From assembly GCF_015832195.1 (NCBI RefSeq), contig NC_052017.1:82337801-82401800 (forward strand): a stretch of DNA of 64,000 bases, read 5' to 3'. Positions 49,901 to 62,595 of the stretch are shown piece by piece (position 1 is the stretch's first letter; every line of letters begins with the position of its first letter). The translations under genes were made by a program, and so were the position numbers. The stretch comes from Motacilla alba alba (Eukaryota; Chordata; Aves; Passeriformes; Motacillidae). The notes below the pieces were generated by a model. The model did no database searches. It had not been told where the DNA came from and saw only the letters and a list, made by a program, of their open reading frames with translations.

Positions 49901-51384
49901 CTTTCACTTCTGTGGGAAAAATGGTAGCCTGAAACTCATTGCGGGGAATCTCTTCCTTCAGGATAAAACTCTGGGCCCCAGAAGTATGACCATGCAATAA
50001 TAAGTAAAAAGCCTATTCAATTTTCTGCCTTCTGGTAATCTCTTTGTTGCACTTTTGCCAGAGATAGTTCAACTGAAATAAACCTGTGACAAAAGAGCAG
50101 TTTGCTTCCATCTTCTCCTTTTCAGCACAAGCTTTGGACCCATTCGCAGCATGGAGCACTAGGAGGCAGCAAAAAATCAGTGTAAAGTTAACAGCTGCAC
50201 TCTTGTCACAAGAAATGTCGCTGGATCTCCTTGTAGATGACCTAGGATAAGGAACAGGTAAAGACAGCAGGAATTTTTTGCATATTTTGGGGAAGGGGTT
50301 TGGGTAGCCTGAATAATTCTTTAATCCATTACAGGTGTTACTGAAATCTCCTCTCTATAGAAGGGTTTAGGAAGTAAATATTTATCTCTGTTGTTTCCAT
50401 TAATTTACTTTGCATTTGACTGAACTTTGAATATTGCCAATTTCACAGCATGTGACTACCCACTGGTGGGAACAGAGAGCAGAGATAATGGTGATTCCAG
50501 TTGTCACAGTTCTTTTCCTGGCATGCTCCAGGATGATGAAGTTACTTTTTGCCCCTTGTGGGCCAAAACAACTTAAAAGAACCAATGGGACTTGCACTTC
50601 TGGCTTCTTAGTTGCATTGCCAGCTCTCCTCAGGCCTCCCCAATGGGAATATCTGCCCCTGTTCTCATGTTTCCTACAACAGCAACTGCAGGTAACAAAG
50701 ATAGTAGAAGATGGGAAAAATCCTGGACTTTCCCAGTAAGACGCCTAACACTGCCTCTTTGGCTTTTCTTCTTTGAGATGCTTAATGACCATTTTATTCC
50801 AACCCAGCAAAGCATTTTGCACACAGACTTAACTCTGGACACGTGATTCAGAGGAAATCAGACTACCTGTATAAGGACACAGTTGTAGAAAACAGCTTAG
50901 AGATATCTTTGTGTCAGACCAAAGGCAGGCTTCTCAAACAGCCAAATCCTATTTGAGATTCTCAAAGCCTCGTAAATGATCACAATAGGAACCGCTCAAA
51001 TGTCATTTACCATGAGTAGAAGTGTTGCTGTCTCAGAAGAAAACAGGAAACAGGAGATTTACTACGTGAATTAAAAGTAGTAACAAATGTTCTTAGTAGT
51101 AACAAATGTTCATGTTCTTAGGATACTGCAAGGGGAATGAAGGAGAATGTGTCACTTCCTATCTGCATCAATTATTGGAAGCAAAGAGACTCATTGTATA
51201 TTTTTGGGTTTTAGAGTCTGCACTGTGATATCTTTCACGTGAAAAATCCAAGCCTGCCTACATGCAATGGTTAAGGTAGATCTTGCTGGAAGTTTTGGAA
51301 GGATTTTGAGTAAAAAGACAAAAATCTTGGCAAGTTCTGTGATGTGCTTCATCTGGAATTACCTGGAGGAATGAATGCTTTGCA
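46986..51384. other. Non-coding AT-rich DNA, no gene seen
   Basis: No gene or recognised transposon was found. It holds an A-run at 48327-48341 and a 19-bp-period duplication at 51076-51111. A 101-codon plus frame at 50434-50739 shows no known domain and is overlapped by others on both strands. Confidence 0.6.
51076..51111. repeat. Tandem duplication, 19-bp period
   Basis: AGTAGTAACAAATGTTC occurs twice, at 51076 and 51095, separated by two bases (TT). Confidence 0.92.
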
Positions 51385-51688
51385 TTCATAGAATCACAGA
51401 ATGAACTAGGTTGGAAAAGACCTTTGAGATCATCAAGTTCAACCTATGACCTAACACCTCCTTATCAACTAAACCATGGCACTGAGTTCCATGTCCAGTC
51501 TTTTTTTAAACACGTCCAGGGACGGTGACTCCATCACCTCCCTATGCAGACAATCCCAGTGCCCAATCACTCTTTCAGTGAAAAATTTCTTTCTAACATC
51601 TAACCTAAACTTCCCTTGGTGCAACTTAAGACTGTGGCCTCCTGTTCTGTCAGTTGCTGCTTGGAGAAAGAGACCAAACCCTACCTGG

Positions 51689-52087
51689 CTACAGCCACTT
51701 TTCAGGGAGTTGTAGAGTGTCCAGATCTCCCCTGAGTCTCCTTTTCCCCAGGCTAAACAATCCCAGCTCCCTCAGTTGTTCCTCACAGGGCTTGTGTTCC
51801 AAGCCCCTTACCAGCCTTGTTGCCTTCCACTGGATGTGCTCAAGTGTCTCAATGTCCTTCCCAAACTGAGGGGCCCAGAACTGGACACAACACTCAAGGT
51901 GTGGCCTCACCAGGGCTGAGTACAGGGGAAGAATGACCTCCCTGCTCCTGCTGGCCACACTATTCCTGATACTGGCCAGGATGCCCTTGGCCTTCTTGGC
52001 CACCAGGGCACATTGCTGGCTCATGTTCAGCCAGCTGTTGACCAGTACCCCCAGGTCCCTTTCTGCCTGGGCACTGTCCAGCCACAC
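51689..52087 (-). pseudogene. CR1 ORF2 C-terminal region (broken)
   Basis: A 132-codon open stretch encodes the segment downstream of the reverse-transcriptase catalytic motifs of CR1 ORF2. Recognisable pieces, in order, are [60 protein letters not shown] and [18 protein letters not shown]. The known family wording is [27 protein letters not shown] and [25 protein letters not shown]. The start methionine is internal to the protein and is not a real start. The reading frame differs from that of the RT piece at 52276-52578, so at least one frameshift lies between. Function is lost. Confidence 0.93.
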
Positions 52088-52275
52088 CCTCCCCAGCCTA
52101 TAACGTTGCAGGGGGTTATTGTGGCCAAAATGCAGGACTCAGCACTTGGACTGATTAAACTTCATCTTATTCTGGATTCTGTTCATCCATCCAACCATTC
52201 CAGGTCTCTCTGCAGAGCCCTCCTACCTTCCAGCTTGGTGTCACCTGCAAATTTACTGATGGTGGACTTGTTCCC

Positions 52276-52578
52276 CTAATCCAGATCATCAATTAAGATA
52301 TTAAACAGGACTGACCCCAGCACAGACCCCTGAGGGACATCACTGGTGACTGGCCACCAACTGGATGTAGCACTGTTCACCACCACTCTCTGGGCTTGGC
52401 CACCCAGCCAGTTCTTAACCCAGCAAAGAGTGCTCCTGTCCAAGCTGTGGGCTGCCAGCTTTTCCAGGAGTATGTTGTGGGAGACAGTGTTTGCTTTGCT
52501 GAAGTCCAGGTAGACAACATGTACAGCCTCTCCTGCATCCACCATATGCCTGGTCCAAGACCCCTGGTCCAAGCCCAC
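52276..52578 (-). pseudogene. CR1 ORF2 reverse-transcriptase fragment (broken)
   Basis: A 100-codon open stretch encodes the middle of a LINE reverse transcriptase. Motif A reads [20 protein letters not shown]. The family has KAFDTVSH, and here a single N replaces [13 protein letters not shown] and then [19 protein letters not shown] follow. A stop codon at the usual glutamate after DDLD ends the frame at 52276. Just downstream, the catalytic FADD motif reads FAGD (codons at about 52240-52251), so one of the metal-binding aspartates is lost. The element was probably inactive on arrival because of 5' truncation and has decayed since. Confidence 0.93.
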
Positions 52579-52704
52579 CTAACATCCAAATGAAGCTGTA
52601 TTAACTAAGAAGGAATTAAATTATTTTATTCAAAACCCAGAATTTTGAGCACAATGAAATTAAAAAAACAGGCAGTTATAGAGTCACAGCTGATGTCTTT
52701 CTCC

Positions 52705-52831
52705 ACAGAAGTGCAGCACCTGACTTCAGTGGAGCTGTTAGTGAGAGAGCAGTGGGGTTCAGATATATCACCACATCTTAGAGTGTGGTAAATTGAGGCA
52801 GCTCCATGGAAGTCAGGCACTGTACAACTGC
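52705..52831. repeat. Imperfect palindrome, possible MITE remnant
   Basis: GCACCTGACTTCAGTGGAGC plus TG at 52716-52737 pairs with CAGCTCCATGGAAGTCAGGC plus AC at 52799-52820 (18 of 22 positions). Pairing continues outward for about 11 more bases (7 of 11). The 'ctgacttcagtggagct' wording recurs in old sauropsid palindromic repeats, as far as I recall. The length of about 127 bp and the fold-back structure suit a miniature inverted-repeat transposon. It starts about 120 bp beyond the truncated end of the CR1 copy. Confidence 0.6.
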
Positions 52832-55800
52832 AAGGTGACACAACAGTTTCCTGCCACCTGCACAATTAAGAGAGGCCCACCCTGTGAGTGCTGAAGTCCT
52901 AATCTAACACTGCTCTCAGCAGAGGTGCTGGCAAGTGTGGAAGGCATGGAGTTTATGGGAAAGGAATACATAACTGCTAATTACTGTCTCACTGACTGTC
53001 TTAGACTGCTATAGCTGCACAGAAATTTAGGCAAGACAGCCAAACTTGTCAAAGAAGTCTGCTTCATGCACAATAAGAATGGCTAATATAGAGATTGATT
53101 CTGCTACCCATTAATCTCCGTTTCTCATGGTTTTAAAGGGAAAATAATCATACACTTTTCTAAAATTATGTTTGAATGCTTTGATGGAATTTTGTTTCTT
53201 GTTTAGGGGTAACAAAAAAGAAATTAAGGATAAAAGAGCAATGACTCTTGATAAAAGTTTGAGTAAAGTGCTGAAGAGAGCAAATAAAACCTGGAGCATT
53301 TATCTATTAAATTTGATTGTGTCAGATTTAGGAAGGGAACAAGATATAAAATAAGGCATGAAATAAAATACAAAAATATGTTGAAGAGGAAGGGTGTTTA
53401 GAGCATTTGTCAATGAGATTTCCTGTATATGAATTCAATATATTTCCCTCTGATTATCTTTAGGTAAAAAGAAAAATTATTTTGCTTTTTAGAAATTTAA
53501 AAAAGCTAACTCTACTTCTCATTTTCTACTTTACTAAATCTTTGACTTTATATAATAGTGGTAATGTGGCTGGTCAAAGTAAAGCTAAAGGATATAGCTA
53601 TAATTTAGCTCAATTGAAAAGTAATGTAAATGTGGAAATCATTAAATTCTATTGGTGCAACTTTATTAAAACTATAATGAATCTCAGTTCAAGGAAGCAG
53701 GGATAAGATGAAATCTTGTGCAATGCCTGCATATACATTTAATTAAAGGCTGATAAAGTTGATTTTCCTTTTTCACTCAAATAGTGTGGAAGCTTTCCTT
53801 TATCAAGGTACTTTTAAAATTAGCCAAGAAACTATCTGTATTCCTTCTCACAGTATTTTCTTTAATGCAATTGCTTTTCTCCTTCATGGATTTATTGTTT
53901 TTAAAGATGAATAAAAATATTTGGCTTCTGAATTAAAAATAAAAAATTCTTCAGAATCATCTTTCACCCACCTACAGGGAGGAGGGGGAGGAAATAAACC
54001 CCAGTACATACTTTCTGAGACATGTAGTGTTTCCTGAGAGCTGCAATCCATGACATCATCCTGTGTGTACGCAGCACTGAGGCAGAGAGCAGCATTATGC
54101 AAACCCAGTGGCGAGGTGCTGTACCTGGCATCTGTTGGGACTAAGCCATTGAGGCCAAATCTAGCTTCTATATGGCTTGGCATCTGATTAAACCAAGAGT
54201 TTAGACACCATCCAAAAATCCTGCTGAGCTCTTCACTTTTGCCAAAAAAAAAAGGAACCAAGGGTAGAGTCAGCACCCCCCAACTGCTCCCCCAGCTGGT
54301 ACCCATATTTGCTTCTATGATGTGACTGAACAGCAACAACTGACAACTCTCAGTAAATAAATGATGGCAATACTATAAGGATTTGCCAATGTTCAGCTGC
54401 CACTGTAAACTAATATACTTATGAAAGGAGGACTGGGAGAGCTGCAAAATGTATTAAGATGTAGAGAGGTCAGCCTTGCAAAGTTTAGAGGGCATTTGAT
54501 CCCAGCTTACAGATATATGTGAGGGGAGAAGCCTCTCATTCTTGACAGCACTTTGGTTTAGCAGATAAGCTGAAAGTTGGATAAAATGAAAATGAACAAA
54601 ACTTAAAATGAAAACGTGTGCACATTTTTCACACTAGTCTAGTACTGTAATAGATTTTGAAGTGTGTGACAGATCACCCAGCACTTGAATGCTTTAAATC
54701 TAAGTTGCCTGTCTTCCTATGAGATGTGATGCCTTTGCATTGCCATTAGGCAGGACTTAGGATTTGTTGAAAATAATTTTATGCCAAGTCTTCATGAGCT
54801 TTTAACCAAGGGATAATAATGTTTCTCTGCAGTACTAACATCTCTAAATGGAATTACTGCTCTGATAAAATCAACCACAACTTTCACCATGCTTTTTGCC
54901 GGAATAAGATTTTATTTCACAAACACATAAATGCTTGCAGTTTGTGCTCTCAGCCCAAATAGCTTGATCTTGCCTAACTATATTTGGTGATTGCTTATCT
55001 ACCAAATAACCAAGTGATGCTGGTGTTGCCTCCTAAACACAACAGAAGCTGATTGAACTGGATGTGCTGCCCATTACAACTCATTCCCTTTACATAAGGT
55101 TCAGCATCTTCCTCTCATTCTCCTGAGATAACATGTCAAAACATTTGTGACATTAGTGTGGTTCAGTGGACTTTGTATAAATAGTTTGTAACGGAATAAA
55201 TTTTATCTCAAAACATTTTAAATTATGGTACTATTAAAAATGGAGCACATCCATTAGGTTTACTGTCTTTCTGGTAACTTCATTTGAGATTCATAAGTAT
55301 CTGAGATTAAAGCTTCCCATGACTTGGCTTGCTCTTGACTTTTATTTCACTGTTCATATCATTTGCTGTTCTGTGAAGTTTTGAAGGAGCTTTTATAGAA
55401 CAAAATAGCTCTTCAAAGCAAAAGTGAATGCTTGAAATAATAGCCTGAAATATGTATTTCTGTAGCTACTAGCTAGTAAAAATGTGGAGGAACATAATTT
55501 AAAAATGCAGAGTGTTTGTGAATGGAATCTTTTCTACCAGTAAGACTATAATTACTGGCAATTAGATTACCAAAGCTATTGACTGATTCCATAAAAGGTT
55601 GTGTTTTTTTCCTGCGCCTGTTAACCAGGTACATGACGGATAAGGCAGGCATGCACAAAGCACAATACACCATTAATCTTTGGGTCTAATGGGGTTATTA
55701 GTACTGTGTCAGCAGATCAAACTCACACATCCATCTGCCTATCTGAACAGATTACACGCTCTACAGCACTCAAGAGACAGAAAGCTGATACCAACTGATA

Positions 55801-57252
55801 GACCATCAAGACTTCCTTAAAGTCTGGCATAATTCTCTCACTGCCACTTCGGTTATGTTAGTCTGTAGATTTATTTTTTCACAGATTTCATAGGAGTAGA
55901 GTTAAAAATGAGCAAATCCTTAAAACCATGAAGTCCATTCTTTCTGTGATAAAAGAAAGAAAAATTGTTTATTATTTTGAGGAAAAATAATTCTTAGAGG
56001 AAGTTTTTGCAGAGTTATAGTGAGAACCATCACAGATATATGATATAATAAATATGAATTCAATGCCTGGAAATATGGAAGCAATGATTATAGGGTAAGC
56101 AAACAAAAGGGAGAATTGTATATTTCATGACTCATGTTTTTGTATGTGTAAGTCATACAGGTGATTATTACGCTTAACAGTGAAATTTACACGTTTTATT
56201 TTGGTATTTTACAATCTTTCCTTTCCAGCATGTCATGTTAAAAAAAAAAAAAAAAAAAGTGTTATTTGCTTTCAGATTCAAAATACTGTTGAAAAAATAC
56301 ACTGAAAGTATGCATGATCAATACAGTTTTTGCATGTACTTCAGAAGAGATGGGGTATGAGTATAAGGTGCAAGACCACACATGAATGCTTGAGCTAGTC
56401 TGTTATAACAGTGTTAGCACTGCTCCCTGGGCAGTGTGCCATCGCATGTAATCATTTTGCTTCCAGTTAAGCAAGCTGGCTTAAGCTGGGCTTGGACTGG
56501 TAATTCACACTTCTATATATGGTACAGCAATGCTTTACATGGAAACTGCTACATGTTGAAAGAGTAGTAGAAAAGGCATACAAGATTAGACACAAGGAAA
56601 CCACAATGTCAAACCTGTTGAATATAGGGTGGAAGAACTGACCATAAGAGCAAATGGAAATCAAAGTTTATTAGCAGTGGGGTACTGTTAGTCTCCTAAT
56701 TTTGACATAAAATCTGAGTATGAGGCATTTTTCATTGAAATTTCATTATTGTTCTTCTTGAACACTAAATTGATAGTTGACCTGACATTCATTTCTTTTG
56801 CCTAATCGGAAAATAATTAATTGTATGTACTCTGTAGATACTGTGTCAGAGATTACAGGCATATTATCTATTCATAGTTTTTTTTAGGTTGAATTTAATT
56901 TCGAGGACAGATTTGTACCTTCCTAATGTTCTTGGTGGTGTCATGCTGAAATTGCTGTCTACAGCGTGTTTATTTCTTATTGGTCCATTTTAATAACATA
57001 TAATGACTTCAAGTGTTATTCTTTCCTTTTAGCAAGTATGAAGAAAGAACATTATCTTAGGTATGGTATTTTGTATTTTGGTCTTCTGGATTAGATGTTC
57101 ACTATAAAACTGATGAAGATGAGTGACCTCTAATTTATATAGATGTTTTCTAAGTTCTGTCAATTAGTCTAGTTAAGATTTGATTAATGCTAAATAATAG
57201 ATTAATACTAAAGATTACCGCCCTATTTACCCTTCCTTTATTTTTTAATTAT
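52832..57252. other. Non-coding AT-rich DNA, no gene seen
   Basis: No transposon was recognised. A 151-codon minus-strand frame at 53884-54339 is the longest non-repeat frame in the window. It has no recognisable domain, and a 10-A run inside it would be a weak point in any gene. An A-run of about 19 lies at 56240-56258. The stretch 54650-55110 is complex, repeat-free sequence. Confidence 0.55.
56240..56258. repeat. Poly-A tract
   Basis: A run of about 19 A with no visible element attached on its 5' side. Confidence 0.9.
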
Positions 57253-57343
57253 TTTTTTATATTTACAAGTCAATTTCTATTGGACAATTTCTAATTTTTC
57301 TATTTTTTATATTTACAAGTCAATTTCTATTGGACAATTTCTA
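57253..57343. repeat. Tandem duplication, 50-bp period, 2 copies
   Basis: TTTTTTATATTTACAAGTCA plus ATTTCTATTGGACAATTTCTA occurs at 57253 and 57303 with no visible differences over 41 bases, separated by 9 bases. A perfect match points to a recent event or to recent allele variation. Confidence 0.96.
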
Positions 57344-60300
57344 TTTCTATTTCATGGACAATATGACTCTGCATTTCTACTTCACTATGCTGCTTGTGAA
57401 AGCAATTTTCAAGGCTTCCTTAAATATTTTGAATTGTGTGGGGAGTAGTCTCTCTCCTGTTATTTCTTTAAATGAACCTCACTGTACTAAGCGAGGAAAT
57501 GATCACTTCATATTTCCCAAGCATCCAGAAAGCCTTTACCTCCACACAAAATATAATATCTTCTTTGCTGCTATTTGAAAGCCCTTTGCAAACATTAAAG
57601 TTCAGACAGCTCTGTGTGAGAGAGATAAGTACTGGACCATAATCAACTCCATTACCTATAAAGCTTTACTGTTCAATTTTACGTAGCATTTCTACAAGCC
57701 CTTTTATATTTTGTTTCTGACCCAATGGAGAGCTTAAGTCAGATATCATTTTCCTTCCTGCTCCAATCTCATTGCAGTTATTAGCTTTTTATTTTCTTTC
57801 TCCTCTCAAAAATTGTTAGTGAAATATGTTGTGCATTGAAAATTGCAATTATGGATTGAGCAAAATTATATATGAAGATTCCAAATTTGAGGAAATTTTA
57901 AGAAATATGAAAACTCCGATACCAATGTTCCATTTTGACATTTTGAAAGTGAACTTTAAAAACTAGTTCTAGTTTTGAAAATGCAACTACTTTTAAAAAG
58001 AAAACATGGAAATTAAATTGAACATCAGTGAAAAAATAGCCATTATTTCAAACTCTTCTGAGTATCATAAACATGATCCTTTCACATCCAAGTGAAGTTA
58101 GGCAAGGGGACAAAAGTAATCTCTATACATTTTTAATACAGTACAGCATGTCATAGGACAGAAAAATAAGCCGTGTCTACTTGGTTAACCTCTGATCACT
58201 TTCTTCTTTTGAACTGGACTCACTGCTGCAGGGTCCCTGATCACTATCATGGAAATTCATTTGCCTGAGCTCTTTTCTCATGATCAAGGCATATATGAAC
58301 AGAAGAGTTCCTGGTTCCTCATCATAGTCATCTAATTATTTTTTCCATTTTATGAATTGACATTTTTAAAAAAAGAACTTTCTGCTTTCTCACTCATTTT
58401 AGCAGCATTATGCTTTCACACTTCCTTGTGGCACAACCTCCAGAAGAACAGAGAAGTTCCCAGCCTCCTGCTCTGGGTTCCAGTCAGGTGATGAAAGGGC
58501 TCTGCTTTCATTTTTATCCTTCCAGATCCTGAAGTCTAGTCTGTTTATGCACATGTTTCTTGTTTTGACTCTCATGTGGTGTTTTCATGTTTTTTCCCAG
58601 CTTTTTTAATTAAACTGGAGAATAGGAAATACATCTTGTTTTTTGGTATGTGTATAGAGGTTTTGGTTTTGCTGTTTTCCTTTATCCATTGCTATTTGCT
58701 CATTGCCAAGTTACTTCTATCATGACTGAAGTAAGTTCTGACAGTTACAGAGAGAGAAAAAAGTTGTGTTTCTCTTTTTTCCAATGAAAATGAGCTGATC
58801 TGGAAAAACTGCCAAATGGTTTTCCTTTTTTGTCACATTCTGCCCCTCATGCTTCCAACTCAATAGTATTTCTCTTAAACTTTGGCATCTAAGAGAATTT
58901 GGGAGTAGCCAATGGAGGCGGCACTAGCCTGTAGTTCTGGCCCCTCAGAACTTCCCACACACAGCCTCTTGCATAATAAGTTCTCTGGTAGCCTAAATGC
59001 ATGGCACTACATCTGCAACCAAAAGTTGCCTGCAATCTCCTTACTACAGGTGAAATGAAATAAAGGCACATGATAAAATTTTGGAAGACTATCTGGGCCC
59101 CACACCATGCTCCAGAATGGTTACAGGCCCAAGTCTCTCTTGTTCTCCATATGAACAACTATGGATATGGGGTGAAGGACTGTGTTGATGAAGGTCATGT
59201 TTCTGGTCATGAGTGGCGATAAAACCCAATTCTGTGGGCAGCATATTCTTGTGAAATTATCAGTTGCCTTCAAAAGTTTTTAGTCAGCACTCATTTGAAA
59301 TCAGCGGACAGATTTCCATCACCCTTAGTAAGCTTTGGATGGTTCTGCATTATATACCTTGATTTGTAAATGCTGTATTAGACAGGAGATTTCAAACTGT
59401 GATTTGTTTAAAACTAGGAGGTTTTTTTCTTAAATCTATTCTTCTCTATTGAAAGCACCTGTATTCTCACCCCTAAGAAGAATTGAGTAGTTTCATTTTG
59501 AGTCCACATATTATTAAGCACAGACTCAGTTTCATAAAGCATTAAATAGACTTCCAGATAAAATGGTTTTGTTTCCCACATGTACCAAGCTGCTTGGTTC
59601 TCATAACAATGAAAGCCAAAATAAAACATGTGAAGTATAATGAAACCACTCAGTTTATTTGCAGTGCTAGTGTCAAAAGGATTTTATTAACTATTGAATA
59701 TTCAGGAACAAATGATGAATGACTGAGGAAGACCTGTTAAGTAGCAGATGTGACTAAAAGATTGACAAACACGATGCCAGTTAAAAAACAACAACATAGC
59801 TCACTTGGGAAAGCTGGAATAATGATGCAGACCAAACCTATATTCAAACACTACTTTCAGCAAGAGGGGGTATGAAGCCAATGGGAGATTTGTCTATGCT
59901 AGAAATACATGATCCATCCCATAATAACTTGTATGGTCCCAAGCCAACAACAGATTGTTGGAAATAAGACTGCTGATGAACATTTTATTCACTAACTAAT
60001 CTAACATTTTTCATTTGTGTTTTGTCCCTCTAAAACCAGTGAGGTTATTCTAACTTGGTTTAACTGAGGCAGGTGAAAGCTCTGTTTCCTCAGCTCAGCA
60101 ACTGAGGAGATTGCCTCCAAATTGCCAAAGTGTGTAATTTTGTGAATAGACCCACTGACTTGACTGGTATTGTTCATCTGCCAAATATTAAGGAAAACAA
60201 TTCCTTTTTGGCACAAACCTTGCCCATGCATGCACTTCCTGACTCACAGCTAGCCCCCAGCTTACTTTCCAACCTGCTCCAGTGCAGTCAAGCAAGAAAA

Positions 60301-62475
60301 GCTATTATTGAGTCCTAAACATTCAGAGCTTACTTCAAAAACTGAATTTTCTCATAATATGAGATTAAAATATGCCTGCTGCCAATTGCTAATTGTATTC
60401 AGTAGTGTAGCAAGAGTCACACTGCAGTGGCATGGACAAGGAGGGGCATATAAGAAATTTCCTTGGCTGGCATAGTTATTCAGGGATGCTCTGAACAAGG
60501 TGCTTTCATTCTTCTTCCCAAAGAAAGTTTGTGCTATTTTAACAAGGAACAGTGTGTGACTGGAAAAAAAGAGGATCAAAGTGGGAAATTCAAAGGCAAT
60601 TCAGTAGGCAAAAGGGTAGCTATCTAATTCAAGTTATCAAAATCTGAACAAATTTCCAATTTTGCACTAAAGACTCAATATAAAACTCATAGAAATCCAT
60701 CATAATCTTTCCACTCACTTAGCTTTGAATGAAGCTTTTCTCACTCCTTTTAAAGTCATTTTTGTATCTTTTTTGCCCACCTTAAATTCAGCTGTGATAT
60801 GACATCCATTACAACTAGCATCAATCCAAAAGTGTAATTGCCCCACTGTGGAAAATTGGTAGAATAGATTAATTAATATCTTCATATCTCATCTTCTGTA
60901 TAATGACTTTGTCATAACTGAAATTGTCCTTCTCCTATCGTATTGTCATTTTCTCCAGGTTTTAACTGGGTGCTATACTTGAAAAGGTCAATTATAGTAA
61001 GTTCAAAAAAATACATGAAAGTGAAGATGAACAACTGACATTTAACCTAAGTGATGATGCTCTGCTTTTTAACTGTGAGTTTGATTAATTTAAAACCAAT
61101 TTGGATCCATTCTTTGCTTCATTGCCTGTGCAGTGAAACTCCAAAAATCTGACCCAAGAGAATATAATTCAAGATGGAATAGATACTTGGTAGATATATA
61201 TGCTTCACTCTCATAAATTCTCTAAAGTACTGAGCGAATGCAATTAAATTAAGGGAGATTTTTTTTTCTTTTTCTCCCCTTTCTTTTATTTAATAGTTCT
61301 TTTTGTTATTGTGTGGTAGTTCTACCCACAAAGAAAAACCAGGCCTGTTTCCTGAAGAACGTCTCTCTTTGATTTACTGACTCTGCTTTGGCAAGTGTTT
61401 GCTTCCACGACAATCTACTGCTGCAAATGCTGGTAATGGGTAAACTCCTTCAAGTAAAACTGTGACGTATTCTAATTGATCCTGAGCTGGAATGACAGCA
61501 CTATAACTGTGTTATTCACTGATGATCTGTTTAAGACCTTACTCTGACATCATTCACTGAGAGTGATATCCTTCCTAAAGTCAATTGAGTGATTTGCACA
61601 ATAAGGGAATGTTTGAATTGAGAACATACCTCAGGTTTATGTATATTTTTCTTTCTTACATGCCTTTCCATGGAGTACAGTGATCCACACTTTTTTCATT
61701 GTGGATATTCGGAAAAAAAAATGAGAAGTGAGAGTGATGACTTCTCAGGTTTATTTTTTGACCTCTCCAGTCCTTTTTCTCCTCAGCTGCCTGGCCTTAA
61801 GTTAGCTGCCTCACTGCACTAACTGCTTGTCCTACATCTTCAAAAAAAAGTGTTTCAGCTTCTCCTTATTGTGTTCCTGTATTTTCCTGCAATTCCCGAT
61901 GTTGTGTTTCTCTTCTAGATGGCACAAATTTTACTGGAACACTTCCTAAGGCATTGATATTTCCTCATTGAGTCAATTTGGGTTTGGGTCTCTCTTCTTT
62001 CAGCTACTGAACACACATGGTCATCACCATCCATTAGGGAAAACCTGCGTGATCAGGCTCAGTATGTTGCTTCAGCCTGACCTCCTCCCTGTTTGCAGCA
62101 TTATAAAGGTACAACATGTGTCAGGTACACCTGTACACACACCTACCTATCAGCAGCAAAGCTTGCCAGCTTTGAACAGCAGTCTGAACACCAAACCTCA
62201 GATGCGTGCTTCTCTGCAGAATGAATTTGTCACTGGGCAGTTACAAACAAGGACAGGATATTCAGCCATGTTCTCATACTAAAAAAGGCATAATCTCGTT
62301 TTACACAAATATAAACTGATTATTTTATCACAGTTTGAAAATATATTCAGCTCTTATTCACAGATGCATGCAGGTATTTTGTGTCCCACCAACTGTCTTG
62401 GTCATTCCGTCAGTAAGAAAATTACTATATAACAGAAGGATAATAGCATGACTTCGTTCAGTTCTCTTCTAGGAT
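57344..62475. other. Non-coding AT-rich DNA, no gene seen
   Basis: No gene or repeat family was recognised. Frames of up to 104 codons (61968-62282 plus, 58889-59158 minus) show no domain. T-runs occur near 61258. Confidence 0.6.
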
Positions 62476-62595
62476 ACTATCTGGATTCTTTTTATTTCTT
62501 TGTTTATTTATTCATACCTATGTCTGCTAAATATCTTCTGGATTCCTTTTGTTTCTTTGTTAATTTATTCATACCTATATCTCCTAAATATCTTC
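62476..62595. repeat. Tandem duplication, 57-bp period, 2 copies
   Basis: A 57-bp unit beginning CTATCTGGATTCTTTTTATT recurs as CTTCTGGATTCCTTTTGTTT, with parallel text through TTATTCATACCTAT and CTAAATATCTTC. Copies differ at several positions. The period is a multiple of three, giving a 19-residue peptide repeat (LDSFYFFVYLFIPMSAKY / LDSFCFFVNLFIPISPKY) in a 99-codon frame at 62448-62747. The frame has no other sign of being a gene. Confidence 0.92.

Larger units (their letters stand above)
51385..52585 (-). mobile_element. CR1 LINE, 5'-truncated, about 1.2 kb
   Basis: This is the longest transposon copy in the window. On the minus strand it runs from the reverse-transcriptase core of ORF2, through the ORF2 C-terminal part, to the 3' UTR. 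It ends at the CR1 terminus near 51385 (TTCTGTGATTCTATGAATG). It is truncated at 52585 inside the RT domain. It carries at least one stop codon and frameshifts, so it cannot move. The 3' UTR shares the phrases GTGATTGGGCACTGGGATTG, GGAGGTGATGGAGTCACC and CTGGACATGGAACTCAGTGC with the fragment at 37846, so both come from related subfamilies. Confidence 0.97.

Noticed and set aside
52396..52593. Plus-strand frame opposite the CR1 reverse transcriptase
   Set aside because: Shadow of the minus-strand CR1 ORF2 fragment, whose RT motifs are clear.
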